Assembly: GCF_004379255.2 (NCBI RefSeq)
Contig: NC_056035.1
Coordinates: 14,389,578 to 14,453,577, forward strand
Direction: 5' to 3'
Source: Salvia splendens
Lineage: Eukaryota; Streptophyta; Magnoliopsida; Lamiales; Lamiaceae
Length of the DNA: 64,000 bases
Made by a program: the position numbers and the translations under genes. The notes beneath the pieces were generated by a model. The model was not told the DNA's origin, searched no databases, and was given only the letters and a program-made list of their open reading frames with translations. Of the stretch, positions 1 to 11,731 are shown piece by piece (the first letter of the stretch is position 1; each line of letters opens with the position of its first letter).

Positions 1-19
1 TCTTTGATCTTGGTTTCAG

Positions 20-3000
20 GTAAGGAAATCTGCTCAGGATTGTCTCTTGAAAGTTTTCAAGTTGTTGGAGCACTCTTCTATCTCCAAGAAGGCGAGTAAT
101 TCAATTTACTCGTTGCTCAAACGTCACATGCCATTGGCCGCAGAAACTAGCAATTCAAAAATAGTTGATGGAAGCAGGCATGAGTTAATATCGAGGTCTG
201 AGCACCAAGAAGTTCTTCATTTACTGAACATAATGAAGCATGTTATTCCAGATCTCTCACCCAAGGTCCGCGAGAAGGTGCTTTCAATATTGTTGAAGAT
301 CCCGGGTTCCCAATCCATGGTAGCGGCAAGGCATGTCTTCGATGTCATGGCGGCTATATTTGAAACTTCAGAAACTAAAGTTATAATCTCGAATGCTGAA
401 GACATCTTTAGGCTACTGACCTCTTACATAGCTCTGGGTGAAATGAACCCAGCTGAGAGCGTGTTGTTTGCTGCAAATTTGGCAAAAACTGTTCTAGGAA
501 GACTTCATAATGGTGATATAGATCAATGGGAGTCCGTTTTCCCTATGCTGATTGAATCATTAGCGGGTAGGTTTTGATGTTATCTTTTATTCGATGCTGC
601 TCTGAGTTCCCTGTGAATTTATGAGTTAGGTATATTCCGTGCTAATTTTCTCAAGACATGTGATACATCTTGATCCAAAAGGAAAGTTGTGGTAGATAAA
701 TGGAAGGAACATATTTGTCAAGTTAGAATTTTTCTGCCCCCTTAATGTTAGTAATGGAGAGGAGTTCCAGTTTTATGATTAATTAGTTGACACTTGACAA
801 GTTTCTCTTTAGATTCCTGTGTACTGAGACAAAGAGATAGAGGATTCCTTTTTGGGTATTTCGTTCTATCTTCTTGGTGATGTCCCAAACAATTACAGCC
901 GCTTTAAATTGTAGTATCATGGAAGTTCTAAGTTCTGATTGATATGTTTGTATTGATGAAATAATAATCAGTATATATGTGAATGGTTATTGTTCTGTTT
1001 GAACATATTCTTGAAGATGACTATTTAGACATTCCTATCAGGTCTTTTATCTTCCTCAAGAGATAATGTGGCTTTACAGGCTTCCCTCATTCTTAGAGAA
1101 CTAATGGATCAGCATATTGATGGAAAACGTTTGCTAACAATGGAAAGCAAAGAAAAGGGGGATGATACAACTCACAGTGCAGAGTTTAAATCAGTACGAG
1201 TTGGATGCACCAAATTCTACAATTTGCTGTGTTCCTCATTTCCAATTCTAAATAAACACTTATTGTCTGTAGTTTCTTCTCTGTTCCTCAAACTTGGTAA
1301 GTATCTTGAGTTTCAACAGAGAAAATATTATCACTTTGATGTATTCTGTAATTTTTATATTTGGATTACTTAGTCTATTTATTTACTTAGCTGATGCAAG
1401 GTGTAAAAACTTTTGGGTTTTAGATAAATCAGTTGGTTGTATCTAATAGAACCTGTAATATTGGCCTTTGTTTGAGCTCCAAATAAATTTGATGTGATTC
1501 TTCAAGTGCGAGTTGGTTCTTATAAATAGTCTTGGAAGAGGATATTTTTTTAATCTTTAAACACAGTTTTGGAAATTGTCCATTTACGTGTGTTATTTTG
1601 CTTGCAGTGAGACAACAGATAAATTCCGCAGCATACTTACATTTCAATTGACTGTATTTGCACCAAGTTTTGGTTACTTTTAATCAGTCATTAGTTGTGT
1701 TTGGTCTACCCATTAATTCCTAATCTTTATGTTGAATCTTCAATATCTCATACATTGTTTCTGAATAATGAATTTTTCATGTACTTTAATATTCTTCAAA
1801 TGTTTGTGCTCCAGGTAAGAAGTCAGATATCTTTATGAGGCCTATACTTCTTAAACTTGCTGATCTGATGAATGCTACTTCCGTTAGTACTTCAGAAGTT
1901 AAACATGTGAGCCTCCTCTTCCCACAAACTTTGTTTATAATCAGAAAGTTCTCAATGCTAGTTGGTTATATGCTGGTTGTACCTTGTGAAATTATACTTC
2001 CTCCGTCTCAGCTCAAGTGATTGATTTCTTTTTGGCCGTTGGTTTATGAAGATGATAATACATAGTTAAAGTGAAGAGAAAGTAAAATAAGAAATGGAAT
2101 AGTATAGAAGAGAGCCGTATCTACATTATTCTCTTACTTACTTTACTTTCTCTCCACTTTAACTATTTATTATCATATTCCCCAAACATGTGCCAAGAAG
2201 CAGTCAATCACTTGAGATGGGACGGAGGGAGTACCTTTTTTATATTTGCTTATATAACTATGTGGTGTATGCATTATAGCGCCACAAGTTTGTTTGGTGG
2301 TATGGCATTTGAATTGGTTACTTTTTCTTCTAGTTTTCTTCATAGCCTGTTAGTTTGACAGAAACAAATTTTTTTTTTTGTCTTGGAAATCTGACAATTT
2401 TATATCTGGTTACATTAAGATTTATTTAGACCTTGAACTGGGACCTGGAGAAACATTTGTAATTTATATGTTATTGATATCACTATTTAAGTAACTTGGT
2501 CTTTATTTCTTTGGAAGAGTGTACATAAGTTTTGTTTTGTTTTTTCTTTTGCAGTGCTTGCATGTTCTTTTGTAGCTATCTAGTTGATTTCATTCTTTCA
2601 TAGTATAGTTTGGCTGTTTCAGTTAAGCTTTTCATATTTTCTTCATTGGTGCAGCTTGAAGACTGCATCGGCTCTGCTGTTGCTGCCATGGGACCTGAGA
2701 TATTACTTTCTCTTATACCAATTTCCCTCAATGGAAAAGATTTTTCCTGTTCAAATATTTGGCTGATACCAATTTTAAAGAAAAATATTGTTGGATCATC
2801 ACTACAATTCTTTATAGAGCACATCATACCTCTTGCTGAATCCTTTGAGAAGGGATCTAAAAAAGGTACTATATTGCAAAGAGATTCTAAAGTTTTTCTT
2901 ATTCTCTAATAAAGTAGTTTGATGCATAATAACATTTGAATCTACTTACCAATTTTCTCTTAATACAAAGCATATGTATTTCTAGAGATTCTAATAATAT

Positions 3001-6000
3001 CACTGCCCTAAATACTTGTCACATGTGATGTTAGTTATGATTACTGAACAACCTTTTTCTTATTCTTTTTCAAGAACTGAACACATGAGTCGCATAAGAT
3101 AAACCAACAATCGTATTGAGGCTCCATCATACAGCCATCATAGCATGCACCTCTTGATCCCAACAATGGCACAATTTAGTATGTAGTTGATCTGCATGTC
3201 TAATGTTGTAGCAGTCATTACTCTTTTTGTGATACTTCTTTTGAATTGTTTGGCTTCATAATTTAGAAAGTAATGTCTCGTGTACAGATTTATCTTTGTT
3301 TGATTTGTCTGCAGATGTAAACCTCTTCATTCAATTTTTTGCTATTCTGTTAATCTATATACCTTCATTAGATATGAATCCTTATAAATTGGGTTTTTTC
3401 CTCTGATCCCTTTAATATGATTTTCTGCTCCTTTCTAGTTGAAAATCCAGTAATTGGCCAAGATCTGCAGGCTTATGCCCATGGGTGTTGGGGATTGTTG
3501 CCTGTGTTTTGCCACTGGCCTATTGATACATATCAGAGTTTTCCCTCACTTTCTGAACTCTTAATCCCCTTTCTCAAGAAGGACTCATTTATGATTGAGA
3601 TTATTGCCATCAGTTTGCAGGTACAGTTCTGATATTCCAACACTCTGCTCGCCAATTTTAATGACTTTATGTTTTAACAGATTATTTTTGTTGTAGGATC
3701 TAGTGATGGAAAATAGAAGAGTGCTTGCCTCTGATAATGTTGGGTCTGCACAGTTGACTGATAATGCTGCAATAGATTATGAAATAAGTCATGTCTACTC
3801 CAAAAAGACGGCGAAAAAGAATATTAATGCCTTGTCTTTGGGCGCCAAAGAGTTGCTTCTGCCTTTAGTTGATGTGCTATTTGAGTGCACTTCAGAGACT
3901 CGGGAACATCTTCAGGTTGACATTGCCTATCAGTTGATATGATTTCTTAACTACTACAGTTATATGCATGTATTATATATATGTCTCTTTTCTCATGCTT
4001 CCTGTTTCTGATGCTGGTCTTCAGAAGTTTCTAGTGGCATCTTACCAGTAATTCATTCATTCTTTAATGACTTTTAGGAAGCAATCAGCTGCTTGGTATC
4101 CATATGTGATCCTTCAGTAACCAAAGAGATATTTATTGCTTCACTTAAGAAGTTACAGCTACTGGATGATGCTGGTGAACATGGAAAATTAGAAATCATT
4201 GCTGATGTTTCATCCAAAGAAAAAGAGAGTGCTGGTACTGATGTGGAAAGGTGATAACAAAATAACAAATTTGTCTTAACTGGGAGAGATTATGGATATG
4301 CTATTCAACTTCTCGTCCTTGTTCCTGGCTTGACTTTTCCATGTCTACATGTCTGGGAATGAAGATATTGAATTTAATATTTTGCATGTTGTCGATTTGT
4401 CTATTTTTTGTAGGTGTTTAATACTGGACCTTGCATCTTGCATAGTTGAAGGATGTGATACAGATCTAGTTAATATACTATTTTCTCTTATTAAGCATTA
4501 TCTGCAGGTTAGTTGATTCCTTTTTACTATATTATCTACATTTATTTGATTATGCTATTATGATAAGATTTTTTTATTTTAGGCGAGTGATGTGGCCAGT
4601 CAGATGGAAGCATATCAAACTCTCAGCAAAATTCTTGAGGTTTGTTGTTATATAATTGCTGTATATTTTTTAAAGAAACAGTTACTGAACCATCCTCTGC
4701 GCAGAAACATTCTTCATTCTGCTCTACAGAATTTGATGTTGTGATAGATTTGTTGGCTGGAATGAAGCCTTCAGAAAACATTGAATTGGTTAAAAGCCGT
4801 TTTTCCTGTTTGCAGACATTGCTAATTCATGCATTATCGGTAGGCTAGCTATTATGCTGTTATTATATTTTATATAGTGGATCTACTGATCCATTTATTA
4901 TTTTGGGTTCCTTTTAGATTGAAACTTGATAGATAAGATGTACTCCTACTCTGCAGAAAACCCCGGATGAGGAGAATACAAAGGCTTTCCTTATCCTGAA
5001 TGAGATCATTCTCATGTTAAAAGATGTAAGAGCTACTTCTGCTATTTGATGTTTTATTCTCTATGATCAGATTTTCTAAGATTGTTTAAGATTTGTTTAA
5101 AGCATTTTTTCATGGAACTGGAACTTAGGAAATATCAAATATTGAAGTAAAAATTCGTGTCTGGTATTGCAATCAAGCTTTCACATGTTGCTGGTCTATT
5201 GCCCTTTAAGTATCCCAGTTTTGCCTTTTCTTCCAACATAAAAAGCTTCAAAACCAGAGAAGAGGGGTGGATAAGGGAGTTTTGGAAGTATGTATATGTG
5301 TTGTTTTAGCATGTGTGGCAAACTTTCATAGGTATAGGAATATGATAAGCTATTTAACTATGTCTACGAAACTTCCATTGAGTCTGCAAGTTAAAGGCTA
5401 CAAAGTTTGTATGCCCAATGAGGACAGTGTCACAGTCCATGCAAAGCAAGCCTATGCTTTGAATCTACCGAGTTCTGTGTATATACTGCCTTTTTGTCTA
5501 TTTTTCTATAGAATTCTCATTTTTGTTAGTATGGGATTATTTGAATGTTTTTACTTTTGAGTTTCTATTGAATATCATACTTTTTCCTTGCTGCAATATT
5601 TCTTAAACTAAGCATAAGTTTATAATACTCAGTCCAGGGAAGAAGGCAGAAAGGCAGCTTATGATGCTTTACATGGATTAAGTTCCAAGTTGAGAGGTTC
5701 AGCTGATTCTTCTTCAAAAGAGCTCTATCACATACTTATAACTATGGTGCGTGCAACCTTATCATATACTATACACTCCATCCATTCTCAAAAATAGACT
5801 AGTTTTACCATTTTGGGTCGTCCCCCAAAATTAGACCAAGTCTAAATATGGAAAGTTTTCAACAAATAATAATCCTACACGTCATTTATAATGTGGACCC
5901 CGTAATCCACTAACACTCCTTCAACTACCTTTTACCCCCCTCTCTCTCTTACTTTTTCACATCTTTCTCGTACTTTACCAATTGCACATTAAAACCCGTG

Positions 6001-7613
6001 TCATCTACAACTTTGTCATTTTTTGAGAACGGAGGAAGTATTTGATTTCTATCCTTATGTTCTCATAACTTATGCTCCAGTCATGTTACCATTGATCTGG
6101 AATTTCTATGATTCATCAACTACAAAAACCCATTGCCAATTATGATGGTAAAATTGTCCTGTGGTGGATTAAAGGCATACTTAATATAGCTATATACTGG
6201 AAATTTACGTCTGGGAAGAAAGCCATACAAGCTTGAACTGTGATATACTATATGAATAATTTTTATATATTGAATTGTTTTGTGGACTCCCATGTAAAGC
6301 AAAGCTATTGGGTTATCCTAAATTGGGAAAAATAGGCTCTACTTTAAATAATATGTTGCTATGTGCAGATTACAGGGTATCTTTCAGGTTCTTCTCATAT
6401 AAAGAGTGGAGTGGTATCTGCACTCTCAGTTTTAGTTTACAGTGATCCTAATATCTGTGTTGCAATGCCTGATATTTTCCCCTCGGTTATGGAATTGTTA
6501 CACAGCAAAGCAATTGAGGTTATAAAAGTGAGTTTTCCCTGATTGAAGTTACGAACATAAACTATTTAGTATTTTCTGTGATAATGAATGCAAGATCTAA
6601 ATTGAACAGGCTGTTTTAGGCTTCGTAAAGGTGGTAGTTTCATCGCTTACTCCAAATGATCTGCACCATTCTCTTTCTGAAATCATGGATGGAATTCTTC
6701 GTTGGTCATCTGTCTCGCGCTATCATTTCAAAGAAAAGGTTTGTGATTATTGGCCTTTGCTCCAACATTAGTTGCTTGAACAGTGTAGCAAAATATTGCT
6801 CTATGCTGACTAGTTGGACTGCTGCTGTTTTCTGTTGAGAGATGCTGTTGTAATGCTTGCTTTTATTTCTTGCAGATAGTTGTGATCTTGGAGATTTTAA
6901 TGAGGAAGTGTGGTTGTGCCAATGTGAAGGCCCTTGCACCTGAAAAATACAAGGACTTTGTGCAGGGTGTTGTAGAGGTACCTCCTCCTCCGCATGAACG
7001 AGTCTTTTCCCAATAGTGCTCAAGTATTTTAGTTTACGAATAAATTGCTGTTGTCCAAAGCCAAAAATGTTCCTTAGTTTTTGTTATTTCAGAAACATTG
7101 TTTTGTTGCCTTGTGCCGCACACTTAGTTATGTTATAAATGCTGCAGAATCGTCATGGCAAGACAAGGCCGGAACCTTCTGATAAGTCTCTTAAGGGGTT
7201 CGATTCTTCCTTCATCTTCAAACCTTACATTTTTATGGGTCAGGAATTCCGTTCCCATTACCCATTCTTGAGATAATAAAACTACCTATTCTTCCAGGCA
7301 GGAGAAAAGGAAACGAGATGAATCTGCCATCTCGTCCAAGGAAGAAGGAAACACTGGACGACCTTGGAAGAAAAGGGACAACCAAAAGAACACTGGAAAT
7401 ACCTCACAGAGCACTGGACACTCTGATCGCACCAATTTCAGAAAAGGCGAGTCGAACAGACCTCGAGGTGGTGATGCAAAACGCTTCACGGGGAAGCCCT
7501 CCGGTGGAGAGAAGAAGCAAAAAGGGAGGTCAGCCTTTAAGAGCAATGAACGCAACCTTCATGCTGCTGCTTCAAGGAATCCAAAACACAAAAAATCAGC
7601 AACAAAGAACTGA
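20..7613 (+). CDS. RRP12: RRP12-like ribosomal RNA processing protein (5' end outside window)
   Basis: RRP12/NUC173 proteins are nucleolar HEAT-repeat karyopherin-like factors needed for maturation and export of pre-ribosomal subunits. Seventeen exons can be joined in one frame: 20-566, 1042-1296, 1815-1906, 2655-2865, 3439-3620, 3697-3915, 4078-4250, 4414-4507, 4583-4639, 4705-4839, 4957-5025, 5633-5746, 6369-6527, 6610-6738, 6876-6977, 7148-7197, 7298-7613. All have GT-AG borders and the phases add up, giving 967 residues plus a TGA stop. Recalled plant RRP12-like proteins are near 1.3 kb codons, so roughly 300 N-terminal residues lie upstream. The body is helical, leucine-rich and repeat-like. 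The last exon codes a Lys/Arg/Gly/Asn-rich, probably nucleolar tail. The family call is by recognition of the protein and was not searched. Two MITEs sit in introns and do not touch exons. Confidence 0.88.
1997..2231. mobile_element. Stowaway MITE in RRP12 intron
   Basis: This is a 235-bp element with inverted ends of about 30 bp. The left end runs CTTCCTCCGTCTCAGCTCAA and the right end reads GACGGAGGGAG. It is flanked by TA on both sides, the target duplication of Tc1/mariner Stowaway MITEs. It has no coding capacity and lies in the intron between exons 1815-1906 and 2655-2865. Confidence 0.88.
5774..6038. mobile_element. Stowaway-like MITE in RRP12 intron
   Basis: This is a 265-bp element bounded by TA dinucleotides. 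The left end is CACTCCATCCATTCTCAAAA and the right end is TTTTTGAGAACGGAGGAAG, which are complementary with a few mismatches. It lies in the intron between exons 5633-5746 and 6369-6527 and is non-coding. The ends are more diverged than in the element at 1997-2231. Confidence 0.8.
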
Positions 7614-8339
7614 GGACCAACTGTGCTCGGAGAGGGGGAACGAGCAAAATTAGCCATGGCTAGAACAACAGCGAAGCACGGAAAATGGGTTGACAGGAGA
7701 AAATCTGCGATGAGTTGACAGGGGAAATTCTGCTATGAGTGCGATGTAGGTGAGAGAGCTATGGCATCTTTTCAACAGGTTTTGTTGAGGTTTTGTTTAG
7801 AGCATTTGGTTCTGCAGCAGTTAAATGGGGCTGTAGACTGTAGTTGCGAAAAATAGGTTCGGTACAGATATATATAGATATTCATTCATTAGTCTCACTC
7901 TCATTACATAGTTCCTTATGTTGTTACCTTTACCATAATATACTACATGATTTTATTTTATTCACGCTTCTTGCTTTTTATATGTACCCAAATTCTGGAA
8001 AAGAAACAATTTTGAATTTAAGTAACAGCAGGAAAAAGATTCATACACATGATGGGCTCTTCTGGGGCGTGAATATCGTGGAAGACATGATTCGTGCCAC
8101 TCTGGCTATTTGAAGAATCTTCATCACAATCTTTTTCATCCATTTATCTTCGTTGACTAGGCTTCTTTCTTCATCACAATAATATAACAGCCAATTTATT
8201 GAATTCATTCTAGAAATTGACACCTACTGTAGTCCAATCTTGGTTAAACTTATTTTGAGAAATATTCCCCCCATCCCCTAATAATTCTCCACTTTGTTTC
8301 TGGCACAAGTATTAAGAATTGTAAAGGAAAGTGGGTTGG
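7614..8339. other. 3' flank of RRP12-like gene, no gene seen
   Basis: Presumed 3' UTR and intergenic DNA. No frame here has coding character. The stretch ends where similarity to the ABC transporter gene begins on the opposite strand. Confidence 0.6.
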
Positions 8340-11300
8340 AAAAAGTCCTACGAGAATCTCTATTTGCTGACACAAGTGTATCACTCGTTCTTTATTGTCA
8401 AGCCACCACACAATTGTCACAACAGTCTCATTCGATAAGCTGATTTCTGTCGCTGTTCAGCAGCACTGCTGCCGGCATGTCCTATGCAGGCTTCAAGGTC
8501 ATTGAGTATGCTTCGTGGATGTGAAAGAACTTGTCTTGAACTGTTTGGCACATCACATCTTATTCCAAAGAGCTCACTTCAGTAGGGTTAACCTGATGAC
8601 AAGAGAGGTAGGATCAAATGACGAAAACACTTTGATAAATAATGAACTGTAGGAATGCTACCTCTAGCTCGAGATGATTGCGAAATCTGTTTTTCAAATG
8701 TTGTGGACTCTCAATACATCTGAGCTTGCCTCCCACCTAAACACAAATGCAATTCAAGTGAATGAGAATAAAGACATACTAGTATATAGTTCACTCGAAG
8801 CCAGTCACATTCTGGGTAGATCTCTAGAAATGTACCATTATCCCAATCGTGGTGCAGGGAGCTTGAGCTTCATTCATTCTATGAGTAGTGAGTATAACAG
8901 CCGTCTTTCCTCTTCTTGTTGATAGACACAATAGAACTTCCCACATGAATTTTTGGCGATTCAACCCATTCCTTAAGATCATGATAATGATTATGGAGCT
9001 TTGAACTCAAACATAATGCTTTTGAGAATAAAGAATTAAGGGATTTAAATGAAGTTTCTCAATACAAGGATCAAGTGATTGGAATGAAATGAAAGGTTCT
9101 TAATATTAGGGCCTCTCTTTCTCTCTCGCTCACACACACAAACTAAGATCAACTTGTTTTTGAATATGCACAGCCATACTATGAAAAGAGAAGAACAGAT
9201 TTTAGTACCAGTAGATGGCTCATCAGGAATGACAATGGGAGGATTTCCAATCATTGCAATTGCAACTGATAATTTTCGTTTGTTCCCTCCACTTAATGCA
9301 TATGATGGCTAATCGGCAAATTTCAACAAGTTCAAGGATGGGAAATGAATACAGTTTCAGCAATAAAAGGGAAATTAATAAAGATCTTGTCCGACTACTT
9401 TTAATCTCTAATGCTGTACATTTATGAAAGGATAAACCTAATGTTCAGAATAAATATTCCAACCTTGAGAAGAGAATTGGCTTGTGCTGTTGACGCTATA
9501 AGTCCCATTGAGAATAAAGCCAGTGAAAAAATGCAGCAATAGGACAACATTCACAAATAGATTTAGTAACTGACTGTAATCCCCACTATGTAAAGCACAA
9601 CTTCAGAGTCAAGTACCTGTTCCATGCTATGCTCAGAAAAGAAAAAAAGTGAGACAATAAGTAGATGATGCTATTGATAATCCATATCCCAAGAACATGA
9701 GGCTGGTGGAGAAGAAAGACTTGCTCTAGACCTGCATGACCATGAACTCAAGAAAGTTATGGAATGACAGTGACAAAGGAAAATTTAGTAGCAGAGTTTA
9801 TGACAGCTACAAGCATAATAAACTATTAGAGTTTGTCAAGCTTTTACCATCATGCGATGTAGTTTTGGTAAACACCTAGAATATCTTGAGACAATAAAAG
9901 CTGATATTACTAGAGAATATACTGTGACAATAATGTAACTCAGAAAGTGATGGCACAAAGCTTAAAATGTACCAAATATGTAGAAGAGGGCAAAAGATGA
10001 AGGAAATAAGAAGCTGACAAAGTCCAAAAAGTATGTTGAAGCCCAATATGACAGTATGGATACCTGAAAATATCAAAGATGAAGAGCATGAAGAGAAATA
10101 ACTAAAGCTAAAACTTCAAAGGAAAATGGTTTTACCCCACTGATAAGTTGTTGATGCTTAGCTTTTACTTCACGTTCATGCATCAAGAAAATATAATGCT
10201 GAACAAACAGACCACCTTAAGAAATAACATAAACATATAGCAAGAACATGCTATTGGAGTGCTGGTGAGCATGCCTATGTGGAAACCACTTATGCCTCCA
10301 GAATGCAGACACTTGAGAACGATAAAAATAGATTCTTAATTTCTTGTAAAGAAGTAATGATGATATATAAAGACCATATCTCTTCGAAGTCAAACTGATA
10401 GTTTATTATTTCCAAAGCAGTGATTATGAGGAAGATGCGAAAAATAGATGGCAGTCCAGATTATCTGTTATATAAAGAGTCCAAATGGAAAACCATTAAC
10501 AAAAAATAATTCCTAAACATACATGGCGTTGCTGAAGCTGACTCTCTGTCATGGGCAATGGGTGATTACGTGTTGAATGGTCATATTCTCATTAAGAGTA
10601 GTGAGCCTCAGTACTTCTGAATTTATCAAATTAAAAAATGTCGGACCACCATGCTGACAAGTCTGTTGTGAAGAGCAGTATATCCTAGACTTCCATCTTC
10701 ACTCTGTTCATCCATCACAACTGCTCCATACCTGTGAGCAAACAAGTGTAAGAGTCTAAGAGATAACAACCCTCAAACTATTTATATGACACCAAAGACT
10801 CTTCAAGCAACTTGTTAGACACTAAGCAGATGAGACATAATCATTCAAAATTGTTGCACATGATCGATGAGATTAGATGGTCCTACTAGGGAATTTAATT
10901 TGCATTCGTTTTCTCCAAGGATCTGGTTGGCCTGCATCAAAATCTAGATCAAATTTTACTGAAGATGTCTAGAATGTTATATAAAGATTCAGAACTTGTT
11001 CACAACACCAACTACTTCTTGTTATGGGATCTTGTATTAGTTTAACAGCTGTCAAATATATTAGTTCATAAATCTATTTGAAGATAAAGAAAAGGTGTGA
11101 AAGGAAAATTCAGAAGCAAAAAATTTAAATTACCTCAACTGTAGGTTTCATTAGAGCTAGACATGAGATATTCGCTCATTGAAAGTAAAACGGGGCCTAG
11201 AGTTGCCCCTGTAACTTCAATAGCATCAGACAATGCCTTCTCTGAATCATAAAATCTGTAAGCAGCTTCTTTAAATTTTTGGATCCAACCCCCATGTACA
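8340..11300 (-). pseudogene. Inverted, internally deleted copy of the ABCA1 3' half
   Basis: Read on the minus strand, this segment follows the intact gene at about 25195-30620, introns included, so it is a DNA-level duplication and not a retrocopy. Matching blocks are 11300-11120 (exon 22), 10733-10530 (exon 23), 10210-10060 (exons 25-26), about 9700-9480 (exons 27-28), about 9310-9220 (exon 34), about 8985-8860 (exon 35), about 8720-8650 (exon 36) and 8590-8340 (exon 37). Missing are about 430 bp with exon 24 and about 2 kb with exons 29-33, which includes the NBD2 Walker A. Other lesions are single-base deletions in exon 23, loss of the AG acceptor before exon 25 (GATGCATGAACG instead of GATGCAGGAACG), and a Walker B change of ILDEP to IPDEP. 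No product is expected. It lies tail to tail with the RRP12-like gene. Confidence 0.93.
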
Positions 11301-11731
11301 TAGCCAATCTAACAGGGGATCCAGGACATTGTCCAAGACAAACAGAGAAATTATGCTCCATTTCTTTAAGGTGTGATTTCTTACAAGGTTCTAGTTTCAA
11401 ACATGTTCTTTTGCAGTTTGTGATTTACCTAACCTCACCTTTTTATTGGTTCCATAGTAGCAAGTGTAAGAAAGATAAAGGCATAGAACCATCTGATTTA
11501 ATCCATTTTCAAGTGTCAAAAAACAATCTCTACCCCTATTTCATACAACAGAATGAGAGAGTATTAGATACAAAGCTACAAAAATGAGGATGTGAAATTT
11601 CTAATCATCACTCCTATCATTTTTCTCAGCATTTAAAACAGATCTGACAACCTCCATCACCCAAAAAATTGCAAAGCCAAGAGAAAAAACAGCACCAAAT
11701 CTATCGGAACGATTCAAATTGTACAATAAAA
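11301..11731. other. Spacer between ABCA pseudogene and PPR gene
   Basis: Similarity to the ABCA1 gene stops near 11300. The rest is probably the 3' UTR of the minus-strand PPR gene. I see no gene or repeat in it. Confidence 0.5.

Noticed and set aside
5267..5560. 97-residue frame in the RRP12 intron between 5025 and 5633
   Set aside because: No resemblance to RRP12 proteins, and joining it would break the otherwise continuous exon phases. Taken as intron.
11197..11400. Short ABCA-like frame on the minus strand as a separate gene
   Set aside because: It is exon 22 of the inverted ABCA1 pseudogene read in the wrong frame.
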